Below are positions 44,574 through 53,774 of a DNA stretch of 64,000 nt, piece after piece. How positions within the stretch are numbered: the first letter of the stretch is position 1; each line of letters starts with the position of its first letter. A model generated the notes under the pieces. The model ran no database searches. It was not told the DNA's origin and saw nothing but the letters and a program-made list of their open reading frames with translations. The position numbers and the translations under genes were made by a program. The DNA is from Hymenobacter properus (GTDB lineage Bacteria; Bacteroidota; Bacteroidia; Cytophagales; Hymenobacteraceae): NCBI RefSeq assembly GCF_015694735.1, contig NZ_JADQDP010000002.1:310001-374000 (forward strand), written 5' to 3'.

Positions 44574-46160
44574 CTACAGCTCCTTCCGCAGCCGGGCCAC
44601 CGGAATGTTCAGCTGCTCGCGGTACTTAGCCACGGTGCGGCGGGCAATGTTGTAGCCGCGGGCGTTGAGCATCTTCTCCAGCTTGTCGTCGCTAAGGGGC
44701 CGCTCCTTGCTCTCCTTGCCGATGAGGTCCTTGAGAATGCTTTTCACCTCGCGGCTGCTGGCGTCTTCGCCAGAGTCGGTGGCAATGCCCTCTGAGAAGA
44801 AGTACTTGAGCGGGTAGATGCCGAATTCCGTTTGCACCGATTTGGAGTTGGCCACCCGGCTCACGGTCGAGATGTCCATGCCTATCATCTGGGCGATGTC
44901 TTTAAGAATCATGGGTTTGAGCTTACTCTCATCGCCCTCCACGAAGAATTCGCGCTGCAGCTCCACAATGGCGTTCATGGTGCGCAGCAGCGTGTTTTGC
45001 CGCTGCCGGATGGCGTCGATAAACCACTTGGCCGAGTCGAGCTTCTGCTTCACGAAGGTCACGGCCTCCTTCATCTTGGCGTCCTTCTTGGCGGCCTTGT
45101 CGTAGGTGCGGAACATTTCGGTGTAGGCCGGGCTCACGCGCAGCTCGGGGGCGTTGCGGGCGTTCAGGGTCAGGTTCAGCACGCCGTTGTCGTTCGTCAG
45201 AATGAAGTCCGGCATCAGGTACTGCGTCTTGCCCGCGCCAGTGGGGCCGCTACCGCCCGGCTTGGGGTTCAGCTTCAAAATGACATTGATGGCCTCCTTC
45301 AGCTCGTCGTCCTCCAGGTCGAGCCGCTGCTGAATGCGCGGGTAGTGCTTTTTGGTGAATTCCTCGAAGGTTTCAGTCAGAATCCGCTCGGCGTTCACGG
45401 TGTTGTCGTCCTGGGGCCGGCGCTCCAGTTGCAGCAGCAGGCACTCGGGCAGGTCGCGCGCCGCAATGCCAGGCGGGTCGAACTGTTGCACCACGCGCAG
45501 CACTGCCTCAATTTCGGGCACGGTCACCTCCAGATTTTGCGCAAAGGCCATGTCGTTGGCAATGGCCGCCAGGTCGCGCCGGATGTAGCCGTCGCCGTCA
45601 ATCGAGCCGATGAGTTGTTGGCCAATGGCCTCCTGCCGCTCATCCAAATCTGCAAAGTGCAGCTGGTCCATCAGCGAGTCGATGAGCGAGGCGCTGGTGT
45701 CGGCCAGCGGGGTGTCGCGCTCTTCTTCCTCGCCGGGGCCGTCGCCCTGCATCTTGTAGCCCGCTATTTCGTCGTCGTTGAGGTAGTCGCTCAGGTCCAG
45801 GTCGGTGTTGTCGGGCGCGTCGTCGGTCGAGGCCAGGTCTTCTTTCGCCGCCAGGTCGGGCTCGTGCATCTCTTCCGCGTTGTCGTCCGAGCTGCTGCGG
45901 TCGTCAAAGTCCTCGTCCAGCGTGTTGTCGTCGTTGTCGAGGCTGGCGTCGGGGTCATCCGAGTCGTCGCTGTCGTCATCGTCGCGGTCCAGTTCTTCGG
46001 CGTCGTCGGGTTCGTCTTCCTCCAGGGCCGGGTTCACCTCCATTTCCTCCTTGATGCGCGTCTCCAGCTCCGCCGTCGGGATTTGCAGCAGCTTGATGAA
46101 CTGAATCTGCTGCGGGCTGAGCTTTTGGGAGAGGAGCTGTTTAAGGTCGAGGCGTTGCAT
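44574..46160 (-). CDS. rpoN: RNA polymerase sigma-54 factor
   Basis: Sigma factor that recognises -24/-12 promoters and needs an AAA+ activator. 528 residues. Region I is at the N-terminus (QKLSPQQIQFIKLLQIPTAE). Region II is unusually acidic: residues about 45-130 are dominated by Asp, Glu and Ser, longer than in most proteobacterial RpoN. The core-binding domain follows, then the HTH (MDISTVSRVANSKSVQT) and the RpoN box ARRTVAKYRE near the C-terminus. No enhancer-binding protein gene is in the window. A promoter-like TTG-N21-TACTTTCG lies just upstream. Confidence 0.96.
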   Translation of the reverse strand: MQRLDLKQLLSQKLSPQQIQFIKLLQIPTAELETRIKEEMEVNPALEEDEPDDAEELDRDDDDSDDSDDPDASLDNDDNTLDEDFDDRSSSDDNAEEMHEPDLAAKEDLASTDDAPDNTDLDLSDYLNDDEIAGYKMQGDGPGEEEERDTPLADTSASLIDSLMDQLHFADLDERQEAIGQQLIGSIDGDGYIRRDLAAIANDMAFAQNLEVTVPEIEAVLRVVQQFDPPGIAARDLPECLLLQLERRPQDDNTVNAERILTETFEEFTKKHYPRIQQRLDLEDDELKEAINVILKLNPKPGGSGPTGAGKTQYLMPDFILTNDNGVLNLTLNARNAPELRVSPAYTEMFRTYDKAAKKDAKMKEAVTFVKQKLDSAKWFIDAIRQRQNTLLRTMNAIVELQREFFVEGDESKLKPMILKDIAQMIGMDISTVSRVANSKSVQTEFGIYPLKYFFSEGIATDSGEDASSREVKSILKDLIGKESKERPLSDDKLEKMLNARGYNIARRTVAKYREQLNIPVARLRKEL

Positions 46161-46165
46161 AGTAA

Positions 46166-46197
46166 CGAAAGTACGGAAAGGCGACAGCGGAGGTCAA
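46166..46197 (-). promoter_or_regulatory. rpoN promoter candidate
   Basis: On the minus strand TTG (46197-46195) is followed after 21 bases by TACTTTCG (46173-46166), one mismatch from TAnnTTTG, five bases before the rpoN ATG. This is the best-spaced two-part promoter seen in the window. Confidence 0.5.
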
Positions 46198-46289
46198 TTT
46201 TACTAAATCTTGGCCTGAAAAGTTGATAACAACGGCGGTTTCGCGGCCGGGGCGCGCCCTGCAAACTTCGTGCTACTGCGGCCAGGACC

Positions 46290-46297
46290 TACCTTTG
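46290..46297 (+). promoter_or_regulatory. -7 box upstream of asnS
   Basis: TACCTTTG lies 29 bases before the asnS ATG. TTC at 46267-46269, 20 bases upstream, is a one-mismatch -33 element. Confidence 0.5.
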
Positions 46298-46326
46298 CCC
46301 CACTTACATCCCGCTAGTTCAATACC

Positions 46327-47721
46327 ATGTCCCTCAAACGGTCCACCGTCAAAGACCTTCTGGCCAGCCAGGAGCTCGACCGCGAAGTCCTCGTGAAAGG
46401 CTGGGTTCGCTCCCGCCGCGGCAACAAATACGTGCAGTTCATCATCGTGAATGACGGCTCCACCATCCACACCATTCAGGCCGTGGCCGCCGCCGAGAAT
46501 TTCCCCGAGGAAAGCCTCAAAGACGTGAGCAACGGTGCCGCCGTGGCCATTCGCGGCCAGCTGGTGGCCTCGCAAGGCAAGGGCCAGGCCGTGGAAATCC
46601 AGGCCACCGAAATCACGGTGCTGGGCAAGGCCGACGCCGAAGCTTACCCGCTGCAAAAGAAAGCCACCTCGCTGGAGCACCTGCGCGACATCGCCCACCT
46701 GCGCCCCCGCACCAACACTTTCGGGGCGGTGCTGCGCATCCGGCATGCCCTGGCCTTCGCCATCCACGACTACTTCAACCGCCACGGGTTCTATTACGTG
46801 CACACTCCCATCATCACCGGCTCCGACGCCGAAGGTGCCGGCCAGATGTTCCGCGTGACCACCCTTCCCCCCGAGCACCCGCCCCGCACCGCCGACGGCT
46901 CGGTGGACTTCACCCAGGACTTCTTCGGCAAGCAAACCAACCTCACCGTGAGCGGCCAGCTCGAAGGCGAGCTGGCCGCCATGGCCCTGGGCAGTATCTA
47001 CACCTTCGGCCCCACCTTCCGGGCCGAAAATTCCAACACCGCCCGCCACTTGGCCGAGTTCTGGATGATTGAGCCCGAAGTGGCCTTCATCGAGCTCGAA
47101 GAAAACATGGACCTGGCCGAGGACTTCCTCCAAAGCCTGGTGCGCTACGCCCTAGAGCACTGCGCCGACGACCTGCAGTTCCTCAACGACCAGTACGACA
47201 AGGAACTCCTCACCCGCCTGCACTTCGTGGTCGATAACGCCTTCCAGCGCCTCACCTACACCGCGGCCATCGACATTCTGAAGTCGGCCAAGCAGAAGTT
47301 CGAGTTCCCGGTGGACTGGGGCACAGACCTGCAGAGCGAGCACGAGCGGTACCTGGTGGAGAAGCACTTCAAGAAGCCCGTCATCCTCACCAACTACCCG
47401 AAGGACATCAAAGCCTTCTACATGAAGCTGGACGACGACGGCCGCACCGTGCGCGCCATGGACGTGCTGTTTCCGGGCATCGGCGAAATCATCGGCGGCT
47501 CGCAGCGTGAGGAAGACTACACCAAGCTCACCACCCGCATGGCCGAAATGCACGTGCCCGCCGAAGACCTCGACTGGTACCTTGACACCCGCCGTTTCGG
47601 CTCGGCGCCGCACGCCGGCTTCGGCCTGGGCTTCGAGCGCCTCGTGCTGTTCGTGACGGGCATGGGCAACATCCGCGACGTGATTCCCTTCCCGCGCTAC
47701 CCCAAGAACGCGGCGTTTTAA
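46327..47721 (+). CDS. asnS: Asparagine-tRNA ligase
   Basis: Class IIb synthetase charging tRNA(Asn). 464 residues. An N-terminal OB-fold anticodon-binding domain ([20 protein letters not shown]) is followed by the catalytic domain: motif 2 in [20 protein letters not shown] and motif 3 in [20 protein letters not shown]; the ending [14 protein letters not shown] is the AsnRS form. Asn specificity over Asp is supported by the overall match, including [20 protein letters not shown]. It is a single gene with its own promoter box and terminator. Confidence 0.97.
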   Translation: MSLKRSTVKDLLASQELDREVLVKGWVRSRRGNKYVQFIIVNDGSTIHTIQAVAAAENFPEESLKDVSNGAAVAIRGQLVASQGKGQAVEIQATEITVLGKADAEAYPLQKKATSLEHLRDIAHLRPRTNTFGAVLRIRHALAFAIHDYFNRHGFYYVHTPIITGSDAEGAGQMFRVTTLPPEHPPRTADGSVDFTQDFFGKQTNLTVSGQLEGELAAMALGSIYTFGPTFRAENSNTARHLAEFWMIEPEVAFIELEENMDLAEDFLQSLVRYALEHCADDLQFLNDQYDKELLTRLHFVVDNAFQRLTYTAAIDILKSAKQKFEFPVDWGTDLQSEHERYLVEKHFKKPVILTNYPKDIKAFYMKLDDDGRTVRAMDVLFPGIGEIIGGSQREEDYTKLTTRMAEMHVPAEDLDWYLDTRRFGSAPHAGFGLGFERLVLFVTGMGNIRDVIPFPRYPKNAAF

Positions 47722-47739
47722 GCTTATAGTCAACTACTC

Positions 47740-47787
47740 AACGCACAAAAAAACCGACCCTAAAAGTGGTCGGTTTTTTTGTGCGTT
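47740..47787. terminator. Bidirectional terminator after asnS
   Basis: Perfect 20-bp arms 47740-47759 and 47768-47787 (AACGCACAAAAAAACCGACC) with an 8-base loop and T runs in both orientations, between convergent genes. Confidence 0.92.
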
Positions 47788-47794
47788 CGGAAAA

Positions 47795-48307
47795 TTAGTC
47801 ACGGTCGTGGTCCCGGCCTTTGCCCTTGCCGCGACCCTTGCCGCGGTCATCGTCGTGGTCTTCGTGGCGGTCATGGTCGTCGTGCCGATACATTTTCTTG
47901 GCTTGTCCGGGGGGCAGGCCGCCGTTGCTGGGGTTGGCGGGGTAGCCCATCTTTTTAGCCTGGCCGGGGGGGAGGGCACCGTTGCTGGGGTTGCCGCCGC
48001 GGTAGGTCCAGGGCGAGTTGCCGCGGTAGTCGATGTATTGGGGATGGAAGTTGGCCGGGTTGTAGCCCTCCAACCGCTCCAGGCGCGTCCATTGGCCGTT
48101 GCGCTGCACGATGTATGTGCGGGCCGGCACGTCGTAGTAGCCCTTGATTTCGGGCACGTAGTAGTACTGCGCATCAGCCGGTGCGCCCACCACAGCGGGC
48201 GGCGCCGGGTTGATGTTGACGTTAATCTGAGCCTGGGCCGCGGGGGCAGCGGTCAGCGCGGCACTGCCAATCAGGGCGGCGCAAAAAAGATTGGGAATCA
48301 GTTTCAT
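47795..48307 (-). CDS. Secreted protein, paralog of the next gene; charged tail
   Basis: 170 residues with a signal peptide (IGSAALTAAPAAQAQ). The core INVNINPAPP ... QYYYVPEIKGYYDVPARTYI ... NFHPQYIDYRGNSPW is shared with the gene at 48407. The C-terminal third differs: it has two copies of NPSNG(A/G)LPPGQAKKM and then a His/Asp- and Arg/Lys/Gly-rich tail (HDDHDRHEDHDDDRG). No named family is recognised. The tail could bind metal ions. It was started at 48307 to begin with the signal peptide. Confidence 0.7.
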   Translation of the reverse strand: MKLIPNLFCAALIGSAALTAAPAAQAQINVNINPAPPAVVGAPADAQYYYVPEIKGYYDVPARTYIVQRNGQWTRLERLEGYNPANFHPQYIDYRGNSPWTYRGGNPSNGALPPGQAKKMGYPANPSNGGLPPGQAKKMYRHDDHDRHEDHDDDRGKGRGKGKGRDHDRD

Positions 48308-48331
48308 GAGGTTAGGATGGGGTGAGGTACA

Positions 48332-48358
48332 CAGCACCCGGCGCCGGGCCGGGTGCTG
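48332..48358 (-). terminator. Hairpin between the two related secreted-protein genes
   Basis: The stem CAGCACCCGGC / GCCGGGTGCTG lies about 50 bases after the stop of the upstream paralog on the minus strand and just before the start of the downstream one. Confidence 0.65.
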
Positions 48359-48406
48359 TTATACTGCATCGGCAAAAAGTTGGTTAATAACGCTCAGTTG
48401 GCTGCC

Positions 48407-49090
48407 TTAGCTGCGGCCGTGCCGACCGCCGCCGTTGCCACCACTTGGCTGGCCCTGACCGCCGCCATAGCCGCCGTGGTTGCCCGGGGTCTGGCCTGGG
48501 CCGGGGCTGTAGTTGCCCTGATGCGGTTGAGGCTGTTGGTTGCCGCGGGGCGGGTTGTAGCTACCGCCGGGGTAGGGGTTGCCGCCGCGGTTGTCGTGGC
48601 CGCTGTAGCCGCCGGGGGCATTGTAGCTGCGGCCGTTGGAGTAATAACCGGGGCGCGGGTAGCCGTAGTTGCCACCGTAGTAGTTGCCATAGCCGTTGTG
48701 GCCGTAGCCATAGTAGCCGGAGCGGGCGGGGCCGTAGTAGCGGTAGGGCTGGTAGGCGTAGCGTTGGTGGTAGTAGTCGAGGCGCGTCCAGGGCTGGGTG
48801 CCACGGTAGTCCACTATCACCGGATGAAACAGGTAGGGGTCGTAGCCATACAGCTCCGGCTGGGGCACCCAGTAGCCGTCCTGGAACACGATGTACTGTT
48901 GGTTGTAGAGGTCGTAATACCCATCAATCTCGGGGATGTAGTAATACTGCGTGCCGTAGGGCACCTGGGGCCCCCAGGCCGGCACGCCGATATTAATATT
49001 CACCCCCACCTGCGCCTGGGCGGCCGGCGTGGCCAACAGGGCAAACGCGCCCACCAGGGCCGCGCCAAATAATCTTGCGAGGGGTTTCAT
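48407..49090 (-). CDS. Secreted protein, paralog; Tyr/Gly-rich tail
   Basis: 227 residues with a signal peptide (ALVGAFALLATPAAQAQ). The core VGVNINIGVPAWGPQ ... QYYYIPEIDGYYDLYNQQYI ... LFHPVIVDYRGTQPW aligns with the paralog at 47795. After it, residues about 105-227 are a low-complexity stretch of Tyr, Gly, Asn and Pro (YGYGHNGYGNYYGGNYG). No family name can be given. The gene lies 99 bases upstream of its paralog, so a tandem duplication followed by change of tails is likely. Confidence 0.7.
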   Translation of the reverse strand: MKPLARLFGAALVGAFALLATPAAQAQVGVNINIGVPAWGPQVPYGTQYYYIPEIDGYYDLYNQQYIVFQDGYWVPQPELYGYDPYLFHPVIVDYRGTQPWTRLDYYHQRYAYQPYRYYGPARSGYYGYGHNGYGNYYGGNYGYPRPGYYSNGRSYNAPGGYSGHDNRGGNPYPGGSYNPPRGNQQPQPHQGNYSPGPGQTPGNHGGYGGGQGQPSGGNGGGRHGRS

Positions 49091-49350
49091 GCTATTGGGT
49101 TGGAAAAAATGGAATAACAGGCCACTAACGGCGCTGCTCTTCCATAGGTGCAAGGCTAGTGCCAATGTGCCCGAAAAGGTAGATTCACCGGCTAAAAACG
49201 TCGCCCAAATGCCGGGAACCCTCGCCCATTCATTTTCTATCAGAAAGCCGGGGACAAACCGCCTGCCTGTGCTGTTACACCCCGACGCCCCGGAAGCTAA
49301 CCCGACTGGCAAAGTTGCCTTTCGGGTTAGCCTTCGGCGTCCCATCTACG

Positions 49351-49358
49351 TACCTTTA
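49351..49358 (+). promoter_or_regulatory. Possible -7 box upstream of uvrA
   Basis: TACCTTTA, one mismatch from TAnnTTTG, lies 24 bases before the uvrA ATG. The remaining part of the 292-base divergent gap (49091-49382) shows no gene or strong repeat. Confidence 0.4.
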
Positions 49359-49382
49359 CGCACTTATTCGCTGCGTTCCTGA

Positions 49383-52300
49383 ATGGCCAAAAAATCCACT
49401 GCTACCCCGGTTGCCCAAGCTCCTAAAGCCGCCGCTTCCGCCAAGAAAAAACCAGTTGCCAACGGCGCCGCGCTAAAAAAGCAGCTCGCCGGTGCCCTCA
49501 CCGAGCCGGAAGCCGCCGCTGCCACCCAGCCCAACCCGGCCAGCGTGGCCGTAGCCCTGCAACACCAGACGCCCGAGACGCTGCCGCCCACCACGGCGCC
49601 CGCCGCCAACGGCGCGGCCCACCACATCGATGCCCCGTTTATCGAAGTGTACGGCGCGCGCGAGCACAACCTCAAGAACGTGAGTGTGCAGATTCCGCGC
49701 AACCGGCTGGTGGTGTTCACGGGCATCTCGGGCTCGGGCAAGAGCAGCTTGGCCTTCGATACCATTTATGCGGAAGGGCAGCGCCGCTACATGGAGACGT
49801 TTTCGGCCTACGCCCGCAGCTTCATGGGCGGGCTGGAGCGGCCCGACGTGGACAAGATTGAGGGCCTGTCGCCGGTTATCAGCATCGAACAGAAAACCAC
49901 CTCGCGCAACCCGCGCTCCACGGTGGGCACCATCACCGAAATCTATGACTTCCTGCGCCTGCTGTATGCGCGCACGGCCGAGGCGTTCAGCTATGCCACC
50001 GGCAAGAAGATGATTCGGCAATCTGATGACCAGATTATCAACTACATTCTCAAGCACTTCGACGGCAAAAAGCTGGTGGTGCTGGCGCCCGTGGTGAAGG
50101 GCCGCAAGGGCCACTACCGCGAAGATTTCCAGAAGATTGCCAAGTTGGGCTTCGCTAAGGTGCGGGTAGATGGCGAAATCCTCGACATCACGCCCAAGAT
50201 GCAGGTGGACCGCTACAAAATCCACGATATCGAAATCGTCATCGACCGGCTCATCGTGAAGGAGGAAGACCGGTTCCGCCTCTCGGGCTCGGTGCAGAAC
50301 GCACTCACGCACGGCAAGGGCACCATGTTGGTGCTCGACCCCGACGCCAAAAAGGCCGCGCCGCAGTTCTTCTCGCGCTTTCTGATGGACCCGGCCACCG
50401 GCATCGCCTACGACGACCCGGCGCCCAACACATTCTCGTTCAACTCGCCCTACGGCGCCTGCCCCACCTGCAATGGACTGGGCGAGGTGCAGGAAATCAC
50501 CGAGGAAGCCGTGCTGCCCGACCGCAAGCTGAGCATCAGCCGGGGCGGCATCGCGCCGCTGGGCGAGTACCGCGACATCTGGATTTTCCAGCAGCTTTCG
50601 CTCATCCTCAAGAAGAACAAGGCCACCCTGAATACGGCCATCGAGAAGCTGCCCGAGGAGCTGCTCAAGCGCCTGCTCCACGGCATCTCGGAAGACGAGG
50701 CCGACAGCGGCAAAGGTACCTTCACCGAGCCGTTCGAGGGCATTATTCCCTTCCTGCGCCGGCAGATGGACTCGGAGTCGGACAGCATCCGGGAGTGGAT
50801 TGCGCAGTACGCACAGGCCCAGCCCTGCCCCGAGTGCCAGGGCTTCCGCCTTAAGAAGGAAAGCCTGCACTTCAAGATGGACGGCAAGCACATAGGCGAG
50901 CTGTCGGTGATGGATTTGAACGAGCTGGCTGGCTGGTTTGATGGATTGGAAGACCGGCTGACGGAGCGCCAGAACGTGATTGCGCGGGAGCTCCTTAAGG
51001 AAATCCGCAAGCGCATCGGCTTCCTGCTCGAAGTGGGCCTGGACTACCTGAACCTGCACCGCCCGGTGCGCACGCTGAGCGGCGGCGAAAGCCAGCGCAT
51101 CCGCCTCGCCACCCAGATTGGCACCCAGCTCGTGGGCGTGCTCTACATCATGGACGAGCCCAGCATCGGCCTGCACCAGCGCGACAACGAGCGGCTAATC
51201 AAGGCGCTGCAGCACCTGCGCGACATTGGCAACTCCGTCATTGTGGTGGAGCACGACAAGGACATGATTCTGCACGCCGACCACGTGCTGGACATTGGCC
51301 CCGGCGCGGGCATTCATGGCGGCAGCATCGTGGCCTCGGGCACGCCCACCGAGATTTTCAACTCGGGTTCGCTCACCTCGCAGTACCTCAGCGGGCAGAA
51401 GCACATTGAGCTGCAAAAGAGGAAGCGCAAGGGCGAAGGCACCGAGCTGGTGCTGAAAGGCGCCAAGGGCAACAACCTCAAAAACGTGACCCTGAAAGTG
51501 CCGCTGGGCAAGCTGGTGGCCGTCACGGGTGTATCGGGCTCGGGCAAGTCTACGCTCATTCACGATACGCTGTACCCGATTCTCAACCAGCACTTCTTTA
51601 ATTCCAAGAAGGAGCCTCTGGCTTACGGCAGCATCGAGGGGCTGGATTTTATCGATAAGGTGATTGAGGTTGACCAGTCGCCCATCGGCCGCACGCCGCG
51701 CTCGAACCCGGCCACCTACACGGGCGTGTTCACCGAAATCCGACAGCTGTTTGGTGAGATGGCGGAAGCTAAAATCCGCGGCTATGGCCCGGGGCGCTTC
51801 TCCTTCAACGTGAAGGGCGGGCGCTGCGAAACCTGCGAGGGCGCCGGCATCCGCACCATCGAGATGAACTTCCTGCCCGACGTGCACGTGCCCTGCGAAA
51901 CCTGCAAGGGCCGCCGCTACAACCGCGAAACGCTCGAAGTCCGCTTCAAGGGCAAGTCCATCACCGACGTGCTGGATATGACCGTGGAGAAGGCCGTGGA
52001 GTTCTTCGAGTTTCAGCCCCGCATCCTGCGTAAAATCAAAACCCTGAACGACGTGGGTCTGGGCTACCTCACGCTGGGCCAGCAGGCCACCACGCTTTCG
52101 GGCGGCGAAGCGCAGCGCGTGAAGCTGGCCACTGAGCTCAGCAAGAAAGACACCGGCAAGACCTTCTACATCCTCGACGAGCCCACCACCGGCCTGCACT
52201 TCGAGGATATTAATCACCTCGCGGATGTACTCCAGAAGCTGGCCGACAAGGGCAACACCGTCCTCATCATCGAGCACAACCTCGACCTGATTAAGGTGGC

Positions 52301-52454
52301 CGACCACATTATTGACATCGGCCCCGAGGGCGGCGCGGGCGGCGGCATCATCGTGGCCCAGGGCACGCCCGAGCAGGTAGCCAAGGCCGGCAAGGGCCAC
52401 ACCGCCCGCTTCTTGGCCGAGGAGCTGCGCACGAGCAAATACGCCACGGCGTAG
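49383..52454 (+). CDS. uvrA: Excinuclease ABC subunit A
   Basis: DNA-damage-recognition ATPase of nucleotide excision repair. 1023 residues. The UvrA homology starts only near residue 85 (FIEVYGAREHNLKNVSVQIP), after an Ala/Pro/Lys-rich extension not seen in usual UvrA. Two ABC modules: Walker A GISGSGKSSLAFD and GVSGSGKSTLIHD, signatures LSGGESQRIRLA and LSGGEAQRVKLA, Walker B YIMDEPSIGLHQRD and YILDEPTTGLHFED. Zinc modules CPTCNGLG and CETCEGAG/CETCKGRR are present. The gene stands alone; uvrB and uvrC are not here. Confidence 0.97.
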   Translation: MAKKSTATPVAQAPKAAASAKKKPVANGAALKKQLAGALTEPEAAAATQPNPASVAVALQHQTPETLPPTTAPAANGAAHHIDAPFIEVYGAREHNLKNVSVQIPRNRLVVFTGISGSGKSSLAFDTIYAEGQRRYMETFSAYARSFMGGLERPDVDKIEGLSPVISIEQKTTSRNPRSTVGTITEIYDFLRLLYARTAEAFSYATGKKMIRQSDDQIINYILKHFDGKKLVVLAPVVKGRKGHYREDFQKIAKLGFAKVRVDGEILDITPKMQVDRYKIHDIEIVIDRLIVKEEDRFRLSGSVQNALTHGKGTMLVLDPDAKKAAPQFFSRFLMDPATGIAYDDPAPNTFSFNSPYGACPTCNGLGEVQEITEEAVLPDRKLSISRGGIAPLGEYRDIWIFQQLSLILKKNKATLNTAIEKLPEELLKRLLHGISEDEADSGKGTFTEPFEGIIPFLRRQMDSESDSIREWIAQYAQAQPCPECQGFRLKKESLHFKMDGKHIGELSVMDLNELAGWFDGLEDRLTERQNVIARELLKEIRKRIGFLLEVGLDYLNLHRPVRTLSGGESQRIRLATQIGTQLVGVLYIMDEPSIGLHQRDNERLIKALQHLRDIGNSVIVVEHDKDMILHADHVLDIGPGAGIHGGSIVASGTPTEIFNSGSLTSQYLSGQKHIELQKRKRKGEGTELVLKGAKGNNLKNVTLKVPLGKLVAVTGVSGSGKSTLIHDTLYPILNQHFFNSKKEPLAYGSIEGLDFIDKVIEVDQSPIGRTPRSNPATYTGVFTEIRQLFGEMAEAKIRGYGPGRFSFNVKGGRCETCEGAGIRTIEMNFLPDVHVPCETCKGRRYNRETLEVRFKGKSITDVLDMTVEKAVEFFEFQPRILRKIKTLNDVGLGYLTLGQQATTLSGGEAQRVKLATELSKKDTGKTFYILDEPTTGLHFEDINHLADVLQKLADKGNTVLIIEHNLDLIKVADHIIDIGPEGGAGGGIIVAQGTPEQVAKAGKGHTARFLAEELRTSKYATA

Positions 52455-52472
52455 CCGGAAAGGGATATTGCG

Positions 52473-52508
52473 AATGAGGCCGGCAAATGGTTATTTGCCG
52501 GCCTCATT
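52473..52508 (+). terminator. uvrA terminator
   Basis: The perfect stem AATGAGGCCGGCAAAT / ATTTGCCGGCCTCATT with a 4-base loop starts 18 bases after the uvrA stop. It ends 14 bases before the next ATG. Confidence 0.85.
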
Positions 52509-52522
52509 TCATTCCCACCGCT

Positions 52523-52954
52523 ATGCGAACATTGTTACTGTTTCCATTACTGACGCTCCTGAGCGCCGCCAATCCTGCCGCGCCCCCGGCGGGCACCCGC
52601 TTCGAGGGCAAATTCACCAACGGCTTGAAAGGGAATACGCTCAGCTTCGTAGTGGCACCTGACGGCAAAACCATCCGCGACTTCACTTTCAAAGGCTACT
52701 GGCGCTGCGATGGCAAGCTGGAGATGCTGGGCGCGGCCGGCCCCACCAAGGGCACCTTCGCCGTGAGCAACGGCACCATTGCGGGCCGCATCTGCGAGCC
52801 ACCAGACGGCGGAGCTACCGCCTGGTGCTTCGACCTGGGCGGCAAAATTGCGGGCAAAACCGCCACCGGCCGTTTCCGCATGAACATCAACGCCCTGCGC
52901 TGCGACTCCTACGAGCTGCAATGGGAGGCTGCGGCCGTTGGCCCGGCCAAGTAG
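52523..52954 (+). CDS. Small secreted protein of unknown function
   Basis: 143 residues with a signal peptide (MRTLLLFPLLTLLSAANPAA). The mature part reads as a compact beta domain (TRFEGKFTNGLKGNTLSFVV, GYWRCDGKLEML, GTIAGRICEPPDG, TGRFRMNINALRCDSYELQW) with four Cys that could pair. No family recognised. The uvrA terminator immediately precedes the ATG. It converges on the TMEM175-like gene with a 32-base gap. Confidence 0.65.
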   Translation: MRTLLLFPLLTLLSAANPAAPPAGTRFEGKFTNGLKGNTLSFVVAPDGKTIRDFTFKGYWRCDGKLEMLGAAGPTKGTFAVSNGTIAGRICEPPDGGATAWCFDLGGKIAGKTATGRFRMNINALRCDSYELQWEAAAVGPAK

Positions 52955-52986
52955 GGCGCGCTTTATCTGGAGGCGACGGACCCGTT

Positions 52987-53676
52987 TCAGTGCGCCACTG
53001 CCGCCGGCTGGCGGGCATCATACTCGCTTTTCAGGCGCTTGTAGCGCTTGCCGTAGAGCATCATGAATGGGAAAATCAGGATGAAGACCGTGCGGCTGAT
53101 GAAGGAGTGCGGAAGCAGCAAGGTCAGCACAATGCCCAGGGCGAATACCGCCGTCGGAATCAGGGGGCGGCCCAGGTCCAGGTCGGGGTGGGAGAGGGCC
53201 TCGGGGTACACGTAGTTGCGCTTGGGGTTGGCTAAGGTGCGCTGCATCAGCATCTGGAGCAGGCCAGTGCCGATGACGCTGGCACAATACAGCACGAATG
53301 GCACGCGCAGCATGGGGTACTCGCCGTAGTAGGCCGAGGTGAAGGGCATAAGCACGATGCTGAGTAGGAAAAACACGTTTAGCCAAATCAGGCCGTCGTC
53401 GTAGCGTTGCACAAAGCGGAAAATGCGGTGGTGGGCCGCCCAGTACGTGGCAATGACGAAGAAGCCGATAAAGAAGCCCACGAATTTGGGAATAAGCCAC
53501 AGCAGCGCCGTAAAGGCCGCGTGGTTGGACTTCTCGTGCAACTCGGGCACCTTGATTTCGATGATGAGTAGCGTGATGGCGATGGCAAACACGGCGTCCG
53601 AAAACAAAATCATGCGCTCTATCTGAAACTCGGTGCGGTCGTGGTGGTCGAGGGCGGTGTCAGGAACGTGCTGCAT
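52987..53676 (-). CDS. TMEM175-family potassium channel-like protein
   Basis: 229 residues with six hydrophobic segments (DUF1211/TMEM175 family). The family signature at the first helix is RMILFSDAVFAIAITLLIIE, containing the RxxxFSD motif that characterises these K+ channels. The second helix region is ALLWLIPKFVGFFIGFFVIA. Bacterial members form tetramers with weak K+ selectivity. The start at 53676 (MQHVPDTALDHHDRTEFQIE) is preferred over 53763, which would read into the terminator. No associated gene is evident. Confidence 0.9.
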   Translation of the reverse strand: MQHVPDTALDHHDRTEFQIERMILFSDAVFAIAITLLIIEIKVPELHEKSNHAAFTALLWLIPKFVGFFIGFFVIATYWAAHHRIFRFVQRYDDGLIWLNVFFLLSIVLMPFTSAYYGEYPMLRVPFVLYCASVIGTGLLQMLMQRTLANPKRNYVYPEALSHPDLDLGRPLIPTAVFALGIVLTLLLPHSFISRTVFILIFPFMMLYGKRYKRLKSEYDARQPAAVAH

Positions 53677-53721
53677 AAAATGAATATAGAATAAGTTGTT
53701 TCCATTGGAAAGAAACAAAAA

Positions 53722-53752
53722 AAAGCCCACCTGCATGCGGCAGGTGGGCTTT
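53722..53752 (-). terminator. Terminator of the first DUF4142 gene
   Basis: The perfect 12-bp stem AAAGCCCACCTG / CAGGTGGGCTTT is followed on the minus strand by a U run (the A run at 53715-53723 on plus), 22 bases after the DUF4142 stop. Confidence 0.9.
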
Positions 53753-53774
53753 AGGGCTAGCACCCAAGTGGTGG

